In this document: positions 8,714 to 18,543 of the stretch, one piece after another
Position numbering within the stretch: the stretch's first letter is position 1
Layout: each line of letters opens with the position of its first letter
Origin: Cyclobacteriaceae bacterium
GTDB lineage: Bacteria; Bacteroidota; Bacteroidia; Cytophagales; Cyclobacteriaceae
DNA length: 64,000 nucleotides
NCBI GenBank assembly: GCA_025808415.1
Contig: CP075525.1
Location: forward strand, 1,969,501 to 2,033,500
Direction: 5' to 3'
Notes under the pieces: generated by a model
Told to the model about the DNA's origin: nothing
The model's input: the letters and a program-made list of their open reading frames with translations, nothing else
Databases searched by the model: none
Made by a program: the position numbers and the translations under genes

Positions 8714-9673
8714 ATGAATATACTGGTATTTGTTGAAAGTGCGGAAGGTAAAGTAAAAAAGAACTCGCTGGAAGCGGTTGCGTTTGCTCATGCTATGGCT
8801 ATGGGTGGTTCGGTTACGGCATTGGCCTTGGGAAGTGCGGAAAGTGCCGAACTTGAAAGCCTTGGAAAATATGGCGCCACTAAAGTACTCCACGCGGCTG
8901 ATGATAAACTTAATCAAGGTGTAATTCAGGCGTATGCCACCGTTATTGCAAAAGCATTTCAGGATGAGAACGCAGATGTTCTGGTGCTGGCCGACTCGTC
9001 ATTGGGCACACCGGTGGGCGCAAGGGTAGCAGCCAAACTTGGCGCCAGCCTGGCATCCAATGTAGTGGAGCTTCCAAACCTGGCTTCAGGTTTTGTGGTA
9101 AAGCGCAGCATTTATACCGGCAAAGCTTTTGCCCAGGTGGAACTTACAAAACCAAAAAAGGTAATCGGTATAAAAAAGAACGCGGCTGAGTTGAAAGAAG
9201 TTGGAAGCCCGGTTTCGGTAACTCCCTACACGGTTTCACTATCCGATGCCGACTTTTCTACTAAAATTACTTCTTCCGAAAAAGCAACCGGTGAGGTGCT
9301 GCTTCCCGAAGCCAACATTGTTGTCTCTGGCGGGCGTGGCATGAAAGGCCCTGAACATTGGGGAGGTATTGAAGAACTGGCCAAAACCCTTGGTGCCGCA
9401 ACCGGGTGTAGCAAGCCGGTATCGGATATGGGCTGGAGACCACACCATGAGCACGTGGGGCAAACCGGTGTAAAAGTAGCCCCTCAGTTATATATAGCGG
9501 TTGGTATCTCAGGCGCTATTCAACACCTGGCGGGAGTAAATTCATCAAAATGCATTGTGGTTATAAACAAAGATGCCGAGGCACCATTCTTTAAAGCTGC
9601 CGATTATGGTATTGTTGCTGATGCTTTCGATATTTTACCTAAATTGAACGAAGCGATTAAAGCAGCCAAATAG
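8714..9673 (+). CDS. etfA: Electron transfer flavoprotein, alpha subunit
   Basis: FAD-binding alpha subunit that pairs with EtfB. The C-terminal FAD domain is clear: SGGRGMKGPEHW, then QLYIAVGISGAIQHLAGV, INKDAEAPFFKAADYGIVAD. The ATG at 8714 (MNILVFVESAEGK) was chosen over a TTG seven codons upstream, because the family starts directly with a short beta strand. This gives 319 residues, the normal length. The next gene starts 2 bases after the stop, suggesting one transcript and coupled translation. Confidence 0.96.
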   Translation: MNILVFVESAEGKVKKNSLEAVAFAHAMAMGGSVTALALGSAESAELESLGKYGATKVLHAADDKLNQGVIQAYATVIAKAFQDENADVLVLADSSLGTPVGARVAAKLGASLASNVVELPNLASGFVVKRSIYTGKAFAQVELTKPKKVIGIKKNAAELKEVGSPVSVTPYTVSLSDADFSTKITSSEKATGEVLLPEANIVVSGGRGMKGPEHWGGIEELAKTLGAATGCSKPVSDMGWRPHHEHVGQTGVKVAPQLYIAVGISGAIQHLAGVNSSKCIVVINKDAEAPFFKAADYGIVADAFDILPKLNEAIKAAK

Positions 9674-9675
9674 TT

Positions 9676-10275
9676 GTGAAGAAAATCAAACTGGAAATAC
9701 TCGGTCTCTCGTCAAGCCAATCCCAATCGGGATCGTTTGCCCTGGTGTTGGGTGAGACAGAAGGTAACAGGCGCTTGCCCATCATCATCGGAATGTTCGA
9801 GGCACAGGCCATCGCCATTGAAATAGAAAAGATTATTCCTAACAGGCCTATGACGCACGACTTGTTTAAGTCGTTTGCCAATAACTTCCATTTTACCGTT
9901 GAAGAAATTATTATCTCTGATCTGAAAGAAGGGGTTTTCTTTGCCAAGATTGTGTGTTCCGATGGTTTGAAACGCTCTGAAATTGATGCCCGACCTTCGG
10001 ATGCAATTGCTATAGGTCTTCGTTTCGATTCGCCTATTTTTACTTACGAAAACATTCTGGCGGAGGCCGGCATAGTACTTACCGATGAGCAGGACGAAGA
10101 GGAGCCCAAGGTTGAACAAAAGGCCAAGGTTAGAAAAGATCCTGTATCACGAAAGGCCGAAGACCTTAAAAACTATTCCGTAGACAAGCTTAATGAAATC
10201 CTGAAGGAGGCCATTGATAAAGAAGATTACGAGCGGGCTGCCAAAATCCGCGATGAGTTGAGCAAACGGAATTAA
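9676..10275 (+). CDS. Bifunctional nuclease (BFN/DUF151) domain protein with UVR motif
   Basis: The N-terminal BFN domain spans about residues 1-135, with the family pattern LVLGETEGNRRLPIIIG and ARPSDAIAIGLR. After a lysine-rich linker, a UVR-type helical pair lies at the C-terminus (LNEILKEAIDKEDYERAAKIRDE, in two halves, about residues 170-192), as in UvrB and UvrC. The start is GTG, 2 bases after the etfA stop. BFN proteins are named for a plant enzyme with RNase/DNase activity; the bacterial role is not settled. At 199 residues it matches the two-domain form usual in Bacteroidota. Confidence 0.9.
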   Translation: MKKIKLEILGLSSSQSQSGSFALVLGETEGNRRLPIIIGMFEAQAIAIEIEKIIPNRPMTHDLFKSFANNFHFTVEEIIISDLKEGVFFAKIVCSDGLKRSEIDARPSDAIAIGLRFDSPIFTYENILAEAGIVLTDEQDEEEPKVEQKAKVRKDPVSRKAEDLKNYSVDKLNEILKEAIDKEDYERAAKIRDELSKRN

Positions 10276-10294
10276 TCCTTAACCCGATTACGAA

Positions 10295-11608
10295 ATGGAT
10301 TACCTGCGCGGATTGATTGGCATTGGTGTGATCATCGCCATTGCTTTTGCCTTTTCTCTTTACCGAAAAAAAGTCGATTGGAAGCTGGTGGCGTCAGGGG
10401 TTGTGCTCCAGGTGGTAATTGCCCTGCTTATTTCTAAGGTACCCATCGTGCAACAAGGCTTTAGCGCATTGGGCAATGGTTTTGTTACGTTCCTCAGTTT
10501 TGCCGGTAAGGGCGCACAATTTTTATTCGGTGATCTAGCTTTTAACAGTGACAGCCAGGAAGGTACGCGCCACGGCCTTGGCTTTTTGTTTGCCTTCCAG
10601 GCACTGCCCATGGTAATTTTTTTCTCCTCGGTTACGGCCGGGTTGTATTACCTTGGTGTGCTTCAAAAAATTGTCTATGGCTTTGCCTGGATCATGACCA
10701 AGACCATGCGGCTTTCCGGGGCCGAGAGTTTATCAGCGGCCGGTAATATCTTCCTCGGGCAAACAGAAGCACCATTGTTAGTCCGCCCGTTCATTGCCCG
10801 GATGACGCAATCTGAATTACATTGTTTAATGACTGGCGGAATGGCTACCATTGCGGGAAGTGTAATGGGTGCTTATATAACTTTTTTAGGAGGCGGAAAC
10901 CCGCAAGAGTATGGCAAGTTTGCTACGTATTTATTATCAGCCTCAATTATGAATGCCCCTGCTGCCATTGTTATGGCAAAAATTTTCCTCCCCGAAAATG
11001 AGCCTGAAAAAATTGACCGGCAGTTGAACGTAAGCAAAGATTCCATCGGTGTTAATGTAATTGATGCTTTTGCAACAGGTGCTTCCGAAGGGGTTAAACT
11101 GGCGCTAAATATTGGCGGCATGTTGTTGGCATTTATTGCCATTATTTATGCCATTAACTGGATTTTGGTTGATGGTTTTGGTGTGTGGACAGGGTTAAAC
11201 ACTTGGGTGCAAACCACCACGAATGGATCGTTTAACGGTTTTTCTTTACAATATATTTTTGGCCAGGTGTTTAGGGTTTTTGCTTTTATAATGGGGGTAG
11301 ATTGGTCCGAAACGATTCATGTGGGCAGCCTACTTGGACAGAAATTGGTAATTAATGAATTTGTTGCATACCTGGGGCTTGCCGAAATGAAATCAATGAG
11401 CGTGTTGAGCGACAAATCCGTAATCATTTCAACCTATGCCCTTTGTGGGTTTGCTAACTTCAGTTCTATTGCCATACAAATTGGTGGCATCGGCAGCATG
11501 GCACCCAACCGCCAGGCCGATTTGTCGCGGTTGGGTTTACGCGCCCTTATGGCCGCATCTTTGGCCACTATGATGACCGCTACCATAGCAGGCGCTTTAT
11601 TTAGTTGA
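10295..11608 (+). CDS. Concentrative nucleoside transporter (NupC/CNT family)
   Basis: Inner-membrane H+- or Na+-coupled nucleoside importer of 437 residues. Family patterns are GNIFLGQTEAPLLVRPFI (about residues 151-168), MTGGMATIAGSVMGAY (about residues 179-194), and in the C-terminal half VINEFVAYLGLAEMK and STYALCGFANFSSIAIQIGG. These cover the substrate- and cation-binding hairpins of CNT proteins. It starts 19 bases after the BFN gene, and the methyltransferase gene begins just after its stop, so it lies mid-operon. Confidence 0.95.
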   Translation: MDYLRGLIGIGVIIAIAFAFSLYRKKVDWKLVASGVVLQVVIALLISKVPIVQQGFSALGNGFVTFLSFAGKGAQFLFGDLAFNSDSQEGTRHGLGFLFAFQALPMVIFFSSVTAGLYYLGVLQKIVYGFAWIMTKTMRLSGAESLSAAGNIFLGQTEAPLLVRPFIARMTQSELHCLMTGGMATIAGSVMGAYITFLGGGNPQEYGKFATYLLSASIMNAPAAIVMAKIFLPENEPEKIDRQLNVSKDSIGVNVIDAFATGASEGVKLALNIGGMLLAFIAIIYAINWILVDGFGVWTGLNTWVQTTTNGSFNGFSLQYIFGQVFRVFAFIMGVDWSETIHVGSLLGQKLVINEFVAYLGLAEMKSMSVLSDKSVIISTYALCGFANFSSIAIQIGGIGSMAPNRQADLSRLGLRALMAASLATMMTATIAGALFS

Positions 11609-11610
11609 TT

Positions 11611-12300
11611 ATGCCTTTGTCACGGCAGGAACAATTGCTGTTGGAACATTTTGCCCACTACATTTCAGGGCACAAAAAATCTGTACTTGAAAAGGTACTT
11701 GCAGAACGCACCCGCCAGGTAACGGTTGTGCTGGAGGATATTTTTCAATCGCAGAATGCCAGTGCTGCCGTGCGCACGTGTGAATGTATGGGCATACAGG
11801 ATATCCACATTATAGAGAATACCACAAGGTATGAAGTGAACAAATACGTTTTAAAGGGTTCATACAAATGGGAGAATCTTATCCGCTACAAACGCAAAGG
11901 AATAAACAACACCGAAGCCTGTTTTGCAGCCTTGAAAGAGCGCGGGTATACGTTGTATGCTACTGACCCGGCAGAGGATAATATGTCGGTTTATGATGTT
12001 GATCCCTGCAGCGGAAAAGTTGCTTTTATTTTCGGGAATGAGTTGGAAGGTCTTTCGCCATATGCTTTAGCCAGTGCCGATCACCGGGTTCGCATTCCTA
12101 TGTACGGTTTTACAGAAAGTTTGAATATATCGGCCAGCGTTGCCATCTGCCTGAGTTCGGCCATCGCTAAGTTGAAGATGGGGCAAGAGACGTTTGGGTT
12201 AAGCGTTGAAGAAAAAGACCAGCTACGGCTTGCCTGGTACAGGAAGATGGTAAAACGATCAGAAATAATCGAAAAAGAGTTTCTGCGTACAAATCCGTAA
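11611..12300 (+). CDS. trmH: SpoU/TrmH-family RNA 2'-O-methyltransferase
   Basis: SAM-dependent SPOUT methyltransferase, most like TrmH, which methylates the 2'-O of a guanosine in the tRNA D-loop (G18 in E. coli). Motif 2 is FIFGNELEGLSPYAL and motif 3 is RIPMYGFTESLNISASVAIC, forming the trefoil-knot SAM site. An Arg- and Asn-containing motif 1 lies near FQSQNASAAVRTCECMG. The ATG at 11611 is preferred to a TTG two codons upstream that overlaps the nupC-like stop. Length is 229 residues. The exact RNA target is inferred from family resemblance only. Confidence 0.88.
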   Translation: MPLSRQEQLLLEHFAHYISGHKKSVLEKVLAERTRQVTVVLEDIFQSQNASAAVRTCECMGIQDIHIIENTTRYEVNKYVLKGSYKWENLIRYKRKGINNTEACFAALKERGYTLYATDPAEDNMSVYDVDPCSGKVAFIFGNELEGLSPYALASADHRVRIPMYGFTESLNISASVAICLSSAIAKLKMGQETFGLSVEEKDQLRLAWYRKMVKRSEIIEKEFLRTNP

Positions 12301-12333
12301 CTTGTGCCCGGTTGGTTTTAATTCCTCTCAAAA

Positions 12334-12978
12334 ATGAAGTGGGTAAAGCGTGTGCTCTTTGGGGCAAGTACAGCAGTAATCTTGGTGTTCGTAGCCGCTA
12401 ACGTATGGGTTGTCAAAAGCACGGAAACCCGGGTATTTGATAACGCAGACCAGGTAATGGATCACCGGGTAGCTTTGGTATTGGGCACCAGCCATAAACT
12501 TGTTGGAGGCGGTGCCAATCCCTTTTTCGATCATCGGATGGATCGGGCTGCAGAGCTATATAAGCTCGGAAAAATCGATCATTTCATAGTAAGTGGCGAT
12601 AACCGCACGAAATATTACAATGAACCCGTAGCCATGCGCAGGGCTTTAGTGACCCGGGGTGTGCCGTCATCGGCTATCACCCTCGACTATGCCGGTTTGC
12701 GAACGCTTGATTCAGTGGTGCGCAGTAAGGAAATTTTTGGGCAGGAAAAGATTTTAATTATTACGCAATCGTTTCATAGTTACCGGGCGTTGTTCATCAG
12801 CGATTATTATGGTATTGACGCTATTGCTATGGGCGCACAAGAACCTGAACTTGAGTCAGCATTAAAAGTAAGGATTCGCGAATATTTTGCCAGGGCCAAG
12901 GCCGTGCTTGATTTATATGTGTTAAAAACCAATCCCCAGCATTTGGGCGAAAAGGAAGAAATTAATATTACTTCCTGA
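12334..12978 (+). CDS. SanA/YdcF-like (DUF218) envelope protein
   Basis: A 214-residue protein with one N-terminal membrane anchor (about residues 7-26) and a DUF218 domain outside the membrane: VALVLGTSHKLVGG, FDHRMDRAAELYKLGKIDHFIVSGDN (in two halves), EPVAMRRALVTRGVP, LDYAGLRTLDSVVRSKEIF and IITQSFHSYRALFIS. In E. coli, SanA is linked to envelope barrier function and vancomycin exclusion at high temperature; the chemistry of the family is not established. It starts 33 bases after trmH and may belong to the same transcript. Confidence 0.85.
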   Translation: MKWVKRVLFGASTAVILVFVAANVWVVKSTETRVFDNADQVMDHRVALVLGTSHKLVGGGANPFFDHRMDRAAELYKLGKIDHFIVSGDNRTKYYNEPVAMRRALVTRGVPSSAITLDYAGLRTLDSVVRSKEIFGQEKILIITQSFHSYRALFISDYYGIDAIAMGAQEPELESALKVRIREYFARAKAVLDLYVLKTNPQHLGEKEEINITS

Positions 12979-13037
12979 CGCAACTCATCATGCTATCGCA
13001 CAGTTTAATTCATTATTTTTGAGGTCAATCGCTACGT

Positions 13038-15545
13038 GTGTACAGTATAATTGTGCATTTCCATAAGTATTTGTCGTGTATATTGGCTTTTGCCTTAATC
13101 CTGACTGCTGCCCACGCCCAGGAAACTGTTGTTAAGGGAAAGATAACGGATGTGCTTACCGGTGATCCAATTCCATTTGTTAATGTTGTGTTCAAAGGAA
13201 CCAGCATTGGCACCACAACCGATTTCGATGGAAATTATTTGCTGCACACCAATTCACCCACCGACTCACTGGTGGCCAGTTACATCGGCTACAGGAGTCG
13301 ATCAAAAGCTGTAAAGAAAGGAATTTCTCAAACGGTTAACTTTCAGCTGGAAGAAGAAGTTACTCGATTGCGCGATATTGTTATTCTTTCAGGTGAAAAT
13401 CCTGCATTCCCTATCCTTCGGAAGGTCGTTGAACAAAAAGGCGTAAACGACAAACGTACCCTCAGCGCTTACGAGTTCGATTCGTATACTAAAATTGAGA
13501 TTGACGTTGATAACATCACTGAAAAGTTCAGGCAAAAAAAGATCATATCACGAATCACCCAGGTGTTGGATAGTATTGAACGCATTGCCGGTGAAGATGG
13601 CAAGCCTGTGCTTCCGATATTCATTTCCGAAAGTATTTCAAAATATTACTACCGCACAAATCCCGAATTAAAGTTTGAGAACATAAAAGAGACAAAAATA
13701 AGCGGGGTGGGTTTTGAAGATGGATCATTAATGGCACAATTGGTCGGGGCCTCTTTTCAGGAATATAACTTCTATAAAAATTGGCTTAACATTCTTGATA
13801 AGGATTTTGTGTCGCCCATAGCCGATGGCTGGAAACTGTATTATGAATATGATTTGATGGATAGCCTGTATATCGGTGATGATTATTGCTACCGTATTGA
13901 CTTCTTCCCAAAAAGCCCGCAAGCACTTGCCTTTACCGGCACAATGTGGATTACCAAAGCTGAATTTGCTGTGAAACAGATTGAAGCAACGATTGGCAAG
14001 CAGGCCAACCTTAACTTTATTGAGAAAATACGCATACAGCAAGAGCTCAGTAAAACGGAGGGCGGGGCATGGTTACCGGTGAAAAACCGAATGCTGGTAG
14101 ATGTAGGCGAAGTGCGCGATCAGTGGGCGGGTTTATTGGCTAAGTTTTATTCATCTAATAAAAATATTGTGGTAAATAAACCCAAAGAGCCAAAGTTTTA
14201 CGAGAAGCAAATTTTGTTGGATGAAGGCTATATACTGAACCAACATGATGAAGACCACTGGAACAACCTACGACACGACCCGTTAACGGAAACCGAAAAG
14301 AATGTTTACCGAATGATCGACACCCTTCAGAATATTCCGGTTGTCAGAACGTACATTGATATCGCCAAAATTTTGGTTAATGGTTATAAAAAAGTTGGCA
14401 AGATTGATATAGGGCCTTACCTGAGCTTGATGGCCTTCAACAATATTGAGGGCGTTCGCGTTCAAACCGGTTTTAGGACCAATTATCTTTTTAGCAAGAA
14501 ATGGGTTTTTGGAGGGCAGTTGGCATATGGCTTTAATGATGAAGCGATAAAGTATTCGGCATTTGCCCAACATATTCTTGATCGTAAAAGATGGACTACC
14601 GTAAGCGTGCGCGCCCGCAGTGATTTGGGCAGGGTGGGTATTGATGATGAAAACCTGGCAGACAATTATCTTTTTTTGGCTGCCACACGTTTTGGTATTT
14701 ATCGGAGGGGCTACTACTTCGATGAAACACGTTTTAATTTTCAGCGCGAGGTTGTTAAAGGTTATTCACAACGCATGGCTGTCCGCTACACCACCTTTAA
14801 ACCTGTATTTGATTTTGCGTACTATGCTAACCCGGGCGATATATCATCGTTACAGCAGAATTTTCAGACGGCTGAGGTTATTATAGAATCCCGTTTTGCA
14901 CGCGATGAAATGTTTATCCAATACGATAATGAACGGGTAAGCCTTGGTGCCCAAAAGTGGCCAATCCTAACGCTACGTTATACACGTGGACTTAAGGGAG
15001 TTGGCGGAAGCGACTTTGAATACGATAAGTATCGGTTCTCAGTTTTGAAAAAGTTACCCATGGGACCATTGGGGTCTGGCAGGGTAACGCTAACCGGTGA
15101 ATACATCAATGGAGTATTGCCTTACCCGCTCCTGGCTTTTCACATCGGTAATGAAACACCATTTTATACCGATGTCATTTACAGCCTGATGAACTTTGGG
15201 GAGTTTTTTAGCGATCGTTTTGTGTCCATGCAATACCGGCAGAATTTTGAAGGATTCATCCTGAACAGGATTCCGGTAATGCGAAAATTAAAATGGAGGT
15301 TGACCGGGCTGGCCAATGTGATTTACGGTGATTTACAACCCGATAACCTTACCCTGAGTGAACCCTTGCCCTTTCCTGCAGGCAATAATAACCTTAGTTT
15401 CAACAGACCTTACGTTGAACTGGGGTATGGTGTTGAGAATATTTTTCGGTTTATCCGGGTTGATTTTGTACACCGACTTACCTATTTGGAAAACGACCGT
15501 GCCCGTAAATTTGGGGTATTGTTTACCGCTCAGTTTAAACTGTAG
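13038..15545 (+). CDS. DUF5686 outer-membrane barrel with carboxypeptidase-like regulatory domain
   Basis: A large exported protein, 835 residues from a GTG start, with a signal peptide ending near AAHAQ (residue 28). Residues about 30-115 form a CarboxypepD_reg-like beta-sandwich (KGKITDVLTGDPIPFVNVVFKG, in parts, then GTTTDFDGNYLL), the same fold that precedes SusC plugs. The rest matches the DUF5686 type: a periplasmic segment, then a long run of barrel strands ending KFGVLFTAQFKL. It has no TonB box or plug, so it is not a classical TonB-dependent receptor. Function is unknown. It stands between the SanA-like gene and thrS. Confidence 0.88.
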   Translation: MYSIIVHFHKYLSCILAFALILTAAHAQETVVKGKITDVLTGDPIPFVNVVFKGTSIGTTTDFDGNYLLHTNSPTDSLVASYIGYRSRSKAVKKGISQTVNFQLEEEVTRLRDIVILSGENPAFPILRKVVEQKGVNDKRTLSAYEFDSYTKIEIDVDNITEKFRQKKIISRITQVLDSIERIAGEDGKPVLPIFISESISKYYYRTNPELKFENIKETKISGVGFEDGSLMAQLVGASFQEYNFYKNWLNILDKDFVSPIADGWKLYYEYDLMDSLYIGDDYCYRIDFFPKSPQALAFTGTMWITKAEFAVKQIEATIGKQANLNFIEKIRIQQELSKTEGGAWLPVKNRMLVDVGEVRDQWAGLLAKFYSSNKNIVVNKPKEPKFYEKQILLDEGYILNQHDEDHWNNLRHDPLTETEKNVYRMIDTLQNIPVVRTYIDIAKILVNGYKKVGKIDIGPYLSLMAFNNIEGVRVQTGFRTNYLFSKKWVFGGQLAYGFNDEAIKYSAFAQHILDRKRWTTVSVRARSDLGRVGIDDENLADNYLFLAATRFGIYRRGYYFDETRFNFQREVVKGYSQRMAVRYTTFKPVFDFAYYANPGDISSLQQNFQTAEVIIESRFARDEMFIQYDNERVSLGAQKWPILTLRYTRGLKGVGGSDFEYDKYRFSVLKKLPMGPLGSGRVTLTGEYINGVLPYPLLAFHIGNETPFYTDVIYSLMNFGEFFSDRFVSMQYRQNFEGFILNRIPVMRKLKWRLTGLANVIYGDLQPDNLTLSEPLPFPAGNNNLSFNRPYVELGYGVENIFRFIRVDFVHRLTYLENDRARKFGVLFTAQFKL

Positions 15546-15560
15546 TGGTTGGCCTTTCCT

Positions 15561-15568
15561 TATATTTG
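15561..15568 (+). promoter_or_regulatory. Candidate -7 promoter element for the thrS block
   Basis: TATATTTG is an exact TAnnTTTG match 22 bases before the thrS ATG and after the DUF5686 stop. A TTG at the canonical -33 spacing is not present, so this is supported by position and the -7 match only. Confidence 0.42.
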
Positions 15569-15590
15569 CGCAGGTTTTTAAAAGCAAAAC

Positions 15591-17528
15591 ATGACTATCA
15601 AAATTAGTTTGCCCGATGGGAGCGTTCGTGAGTTTCCATCAGGTATTAAAGGCATTGATGTTGCAAAGAGCATTAGTGAGGGGTTGGCTCGGAATGCCCT
15701 GGCCATTGAAGTTGACGGAGAAATCCGTGACCTGTCAAAAGAAATCGATAAAGATTCATCCGTAAAAATTCTGACGTGGAGTGACAGCGGTGGCAAATAT
15801 GCTTTCTGGCATTCATCGGCCCACCTGATGGCCGAGGCACTTGAAGCGCTCCATCCGGGGGTAAAATTCGGCATCGGCCCACCCATTGAAAACGGATTTT
15901 ATTATGACGTTGATCTGGGCGGTGAGGCTTTTGGCGATGATAACCTTGCAGCACTTGAAGTGAAAATGAAGGAACTGGCAAAGAAGGAAAGTGTTTTCAG
16001 TAGGAGAGCGGTGAGCAAGGCAGAGGCATTGGATTTTTTTACCAAAAAGAATGATCCGTATAAACTGGAGTTGATAAACGAACTGGCGGATGGAACCATT
16101 ACTTTTTATGAGCAAGGCAACTTCACCGATTTATGCAGAGGACCTCATATCCCGCATACGGGTTTCATTAAAGCCATCAAGTTGTTAAACGTTGCCGGTG
16201 CATATTGGCGTGGTAATGAGAAGAATAAGATGCTTACCCGCATCTATGGTATAACATTTCCAAAACAAAAAGAACTGGAAGAGTACCTGCATCTTTTGGA
16301 GGAAGCGAAAAAGCGTGACCACCGAAAGCTGGGTAAGGAATTGGAATTATTTACATTTTCAGAGAAAGTGGGTATGGGGTTGCCGCTGTGGTTGCCAAAG
16401 GGTACTATCCTTCGTGAGCGGCTTGAACAGTTCATGCGCAGGGCACAGGTAAAGGCCGGTTACGATCCGGTAGTTACCCCTCATATCGGAAGCAAAAACC
16501 TGTATGTTACATCGGGGCACTATGAAAAGTATGGTAAAGACTCATTCCAGCCCATTCATACACCAGATGAAGGGGAGGAGTTTTTGCTCAAGCCTATGAA
16601 TTGCCCGCACCACTGCGAGATTTACAATTCCAGGCCGCGATCCTACAAAGATCTTCCCATCCGGTTGGCCGAATTTGGTACTGTTTACCGGTATGAACAA
16701 AGTGGTGAGTTGCATGGGCTTACCCGGGTAAGGGGTTTTACTCAGGACGATGCCCATATTTTTTGCCGGCCCGACCAGGTTAAAGAAGAGTTCATCAAAG
16801 TGATCGACCTGGTGCTTCATGTTTTTAAATCGCTTGGGTTCGAGAACTATACCGCACAGGTTTCCCTCCGCGATCCGGGAAATAAGCAAAAGTACATTGG
16901 CGAAGATGCCTTATGGGACAGGGCCGAACGTGAAATACAGGAAGCAGCCGATGAGCGGGGATTAAAAACAGTAGCGGTCAAAGGTGAAGCAGCATTTTAT
17001 GGCCCAAAGCTTGATTTCATGGTCAAAGATGCTTTGGGGCGTAGCTGGCAGTTGGGTACCATTCAGGTTGATTATCAATTACCCCAGCGTTTTGAACTTG
17101 AGTACGTGGGTTCGGATAATCAACGTCACCGGCCCGTAATGATCCACCGGGCTCCTTTTGGCTCGCTTGAACGCTTTGTCGCTGTTTTGATTGAACATTG
17201 TGGCGGTAATTTCCCCTTATGGCTTTCGCCCGATCAGGTTGCCGTATTGCCCATATCCGAGCGGTTCAATGATTACGCAGCGAGTGTATTCAATACCCTT
17301 AAGGCTTTGGATATCAGGGGTTTTTTGGATGACCGTGACGAAAAAATCGGCAGGAAAATCCGCGATGCTGAAGTTAAAAAGATACCCTACATGCTGATCG
17401 TTGGTGAGAAAGAAGCAGCCGAACAGAAAGTAGCCGTTCGCATCCATGGAAGGGGCGATGCCGGTACTATCCCTTTTGGCCAGTTTGTAGAGGAGTTTAA
17501 GGCTTCAGCGGCAGCACCTGAGAACTGA
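15591..17528 (+). CDS. thrS: Threonyl-tRNA synthetase
   Basis: Charges tRNA-Thr with threonine. The N-terminal TGS domain covers about residues 1-62. The editing domain has [11 protein letters not shown] (about residues 75-85, the HxxxH zinc/editing motif). The class II catalytic core has the zinc ligand in [10 protein letters not shown], motif 2 around [20 protein letters not shown], the zinc His in DDAHIF and in [10 protein letters not shown], and motif 3 [13 protein letters not shown]. The anticodon-binding domain follows from about residue 545. At 645 residues it is full length. It leads the conserved thrS-infC-rpmI-rplT order. Confidence 0.98.
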   Translation: MTIKISLPDGSVREFPSGIKGIDVAKSISEGLARNALAIEVDGEIRDLSKEIDKDSSVKILTWSDSGGKYAFWHSSAHLMAEALEALHPGVKFGIGPPIENGFYYDVDLGGEAFGDDNLAALEVKMKELAKKESVFSRRAVSKAEALDFFTKKNDPYKLELINELADGTITFYEQGNFTDLCRGPHIPHTGFIKAIKLLNVAGAYWRGNEKNKMLTRIYGITFPKQKELEEYLHLLEEAKKRDHRKLGKELELFTFSEKVGMGLPLWLPKGTILRERLEQFMRRAQVKAGYDPVVTPHIGSKNLYVTSGHYEKYGKDSFQPIHTPDEGEEFLLKPMNCPHHCEIYNSRPRSYKDLPIRLAEFGTVYRYEQSGELHGLTRVRGFTQDDAHIFCRPDQVKEEFIKVIDLVLHVFKSLGFENYTAQVSLRDPGNKQKYIGEDALWDRAEREIQEAADERGLKTVAVKGEAAFYGPKLDFMVKDALGRSWQLGTIQVDYQLPQRFELEYVGSDNQRHRPVMIHRAPFGSLERFVAVLIEHCGGNFPLWLSPDQVAVLPISERFNDYAASVFNTLKALDIRGFLDDRDEKIGRKIRDAEVKKIPYMLIVGEKEAAEQKVAVRIHGRGDAGTIPFGQFVEEFKASAAAPEN

Positions 17529-17634
17529 TCGCCAAGTTTTGATTTCTGAATAATATGGCGATATTTGCAGCCTATTTTTAAATAAAATAGGCTCATTGAG
17601 CAAAAAATGTTGTAGAATTTAAACCAGAGGAAGT

Positions 17635-18195
17635 ATTATAAACCAGACAAACAGACCCTTTCGCAGGGGGCCAAGCAGACCAGAAGAGCCCTACCGCATT
17701 AATGAAAGGATTACCGCACCCAGGGTGAGGTTAGTAGGCGAAAATGTACGAATTGATGTTTATCCTGTTAAAGAGGCATTAAAAATAGCCCAAGAGCAGG
17801 GTTTGGATTTGGTAGAAATATCACCTAATGCTGACCCGCCTGTTTGTAAGGTTACCGACTACTCAAAGTTTAAGTACGAGCAAAAGAAGAAGCAAAAGGA
17901 AATAAAGGCCAAGGCCATAAAAGTGGTAGTAAAGGAAATCCGCTTTGGCCCTAATACCGATGACCACGATTTTAAATTTAAGTTGAACCACGCGGTTAAC
18001 TTTTTAAAAGAAGGGTCGAAAGTTAAGGCTACGGTATTTTTCCCCGGCCGCACAATTGTTTACAAGGAGCGTGGCGAAATTTTGCTGCTAAAATTTGCCC
18101 AAGGCCTTGAGGAACACGGTAAAGTAGAACAAATGCCCAAGTTGGAAGGAAAGCGGATGTCGCTGTTGGTTCAACCTAAGGGTAAAGGAAAATAA
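17635..18195 (+). CDS. infC: Translation initiation factor IF-3, non-canonical AUU (or AUA) start
   Basis: IF-3 keeps the 30S subunit free, checks the start codon and initiator tRNA, and disfavours unusual starts. The N-terminal domain signature [21 protein letters not shown] and the C-terminal segment [20 protein letters not shown] (split here) are intact. The frame is closed upstream by TAA at 17620-17622. Between that stop and a GTG at 17725 (inside the conserved N-domain) there is no ATG, GTG or TTG. ATT at 17635 and ATA at 17638 follow an AGAGGAAG sequence at 17626-17633, so one of these must be the start, giving about 186 residues. E. coli infC also uses AUU for autoregulation. Starting at the GTG would delete part of the conserved domain. 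Confidence 0.93.
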   Translation: MINQTNRPFRRGPSRPEEPYRINERITAPRVRLVGENVRIDVYPVKEALKIAQEQGLDLVEISPNADPPVCKVTDYSKFKYEQKKKQKEIKAKAIKVVVKEIRFGPNTDDHDFKFKLNHAVNFLKEGSKVKATVFFPGRTIVYKERGEILLLKFAQGLEEHGKVEQMPKLEGKRMSLLVQPKGKGK

Positions 18196-18221
18196 AAGTT
18201 TGATTTAAACTATTCGATACA

Positions 18222-18422
18222 ATGCCTAAAGTAAAAACCAAATCGGGCGCAAAGAAGCGTTTTAAGATTACCGGAACCGGTAAAGTTAAGCGTAAGCGTG
18301 CGTTCAAAAACCACATCCTTACTAAGAAGGAAACCAAGCAAAAGAGAAGATTAAGTAACAAAGCTGTAGTGCGTGCCGAAGACATGAAGAACGTGAAATT
18401 CATGCTTCCTTACGCAGTATAA
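18222..18422 (+). CDS. rpmI: 50S ribosomal protein L35
   Basis: A small basic large-subunit protein of 66 residues with the family start [20 protein letters not shown] and the segment [20 protein letters not shown] (residues about 26-45). It lies 26 bases after infC and before rplT in the conserved block. Normal length, ATG start. Confidence 0.97.
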   Translation: MPKVKTKSGAKKRFKITGTGKVKRKRAFKNHILTKKETKQKRRLSNKAVVRAEDMKNVKFMLPYAV

Positions 18423-18446
18423 GTTTTCGTATTCATAATCGGTTTA

Positions 18447-18465
18447 GTCCCGAAAAGTTCGGGAC
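18447..18465 (+). repeat. Perfect 8-bp hairpin between rpmI and rplT
   Basis: GTCCCGAA, loop AAG, then TTCGGGAC: a perfect inverted repeat in the 121-base rpmI-rplT spacer. There is no T tract after it, so it is not a classical terminator. It could be a processing or regulatory hairpin, or one copy of the dispersed short palindromes seen in Bacteroidota genomes. Confidence 0.6.
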
Positions 18466-18543
18466 AACATGTTTAACCCGGTTTTTGGCGCCTAAGCAAT
18501 CTTGAAACAGAAGGTTCGCCACCAACCAAAAATGTAAAGTAAA

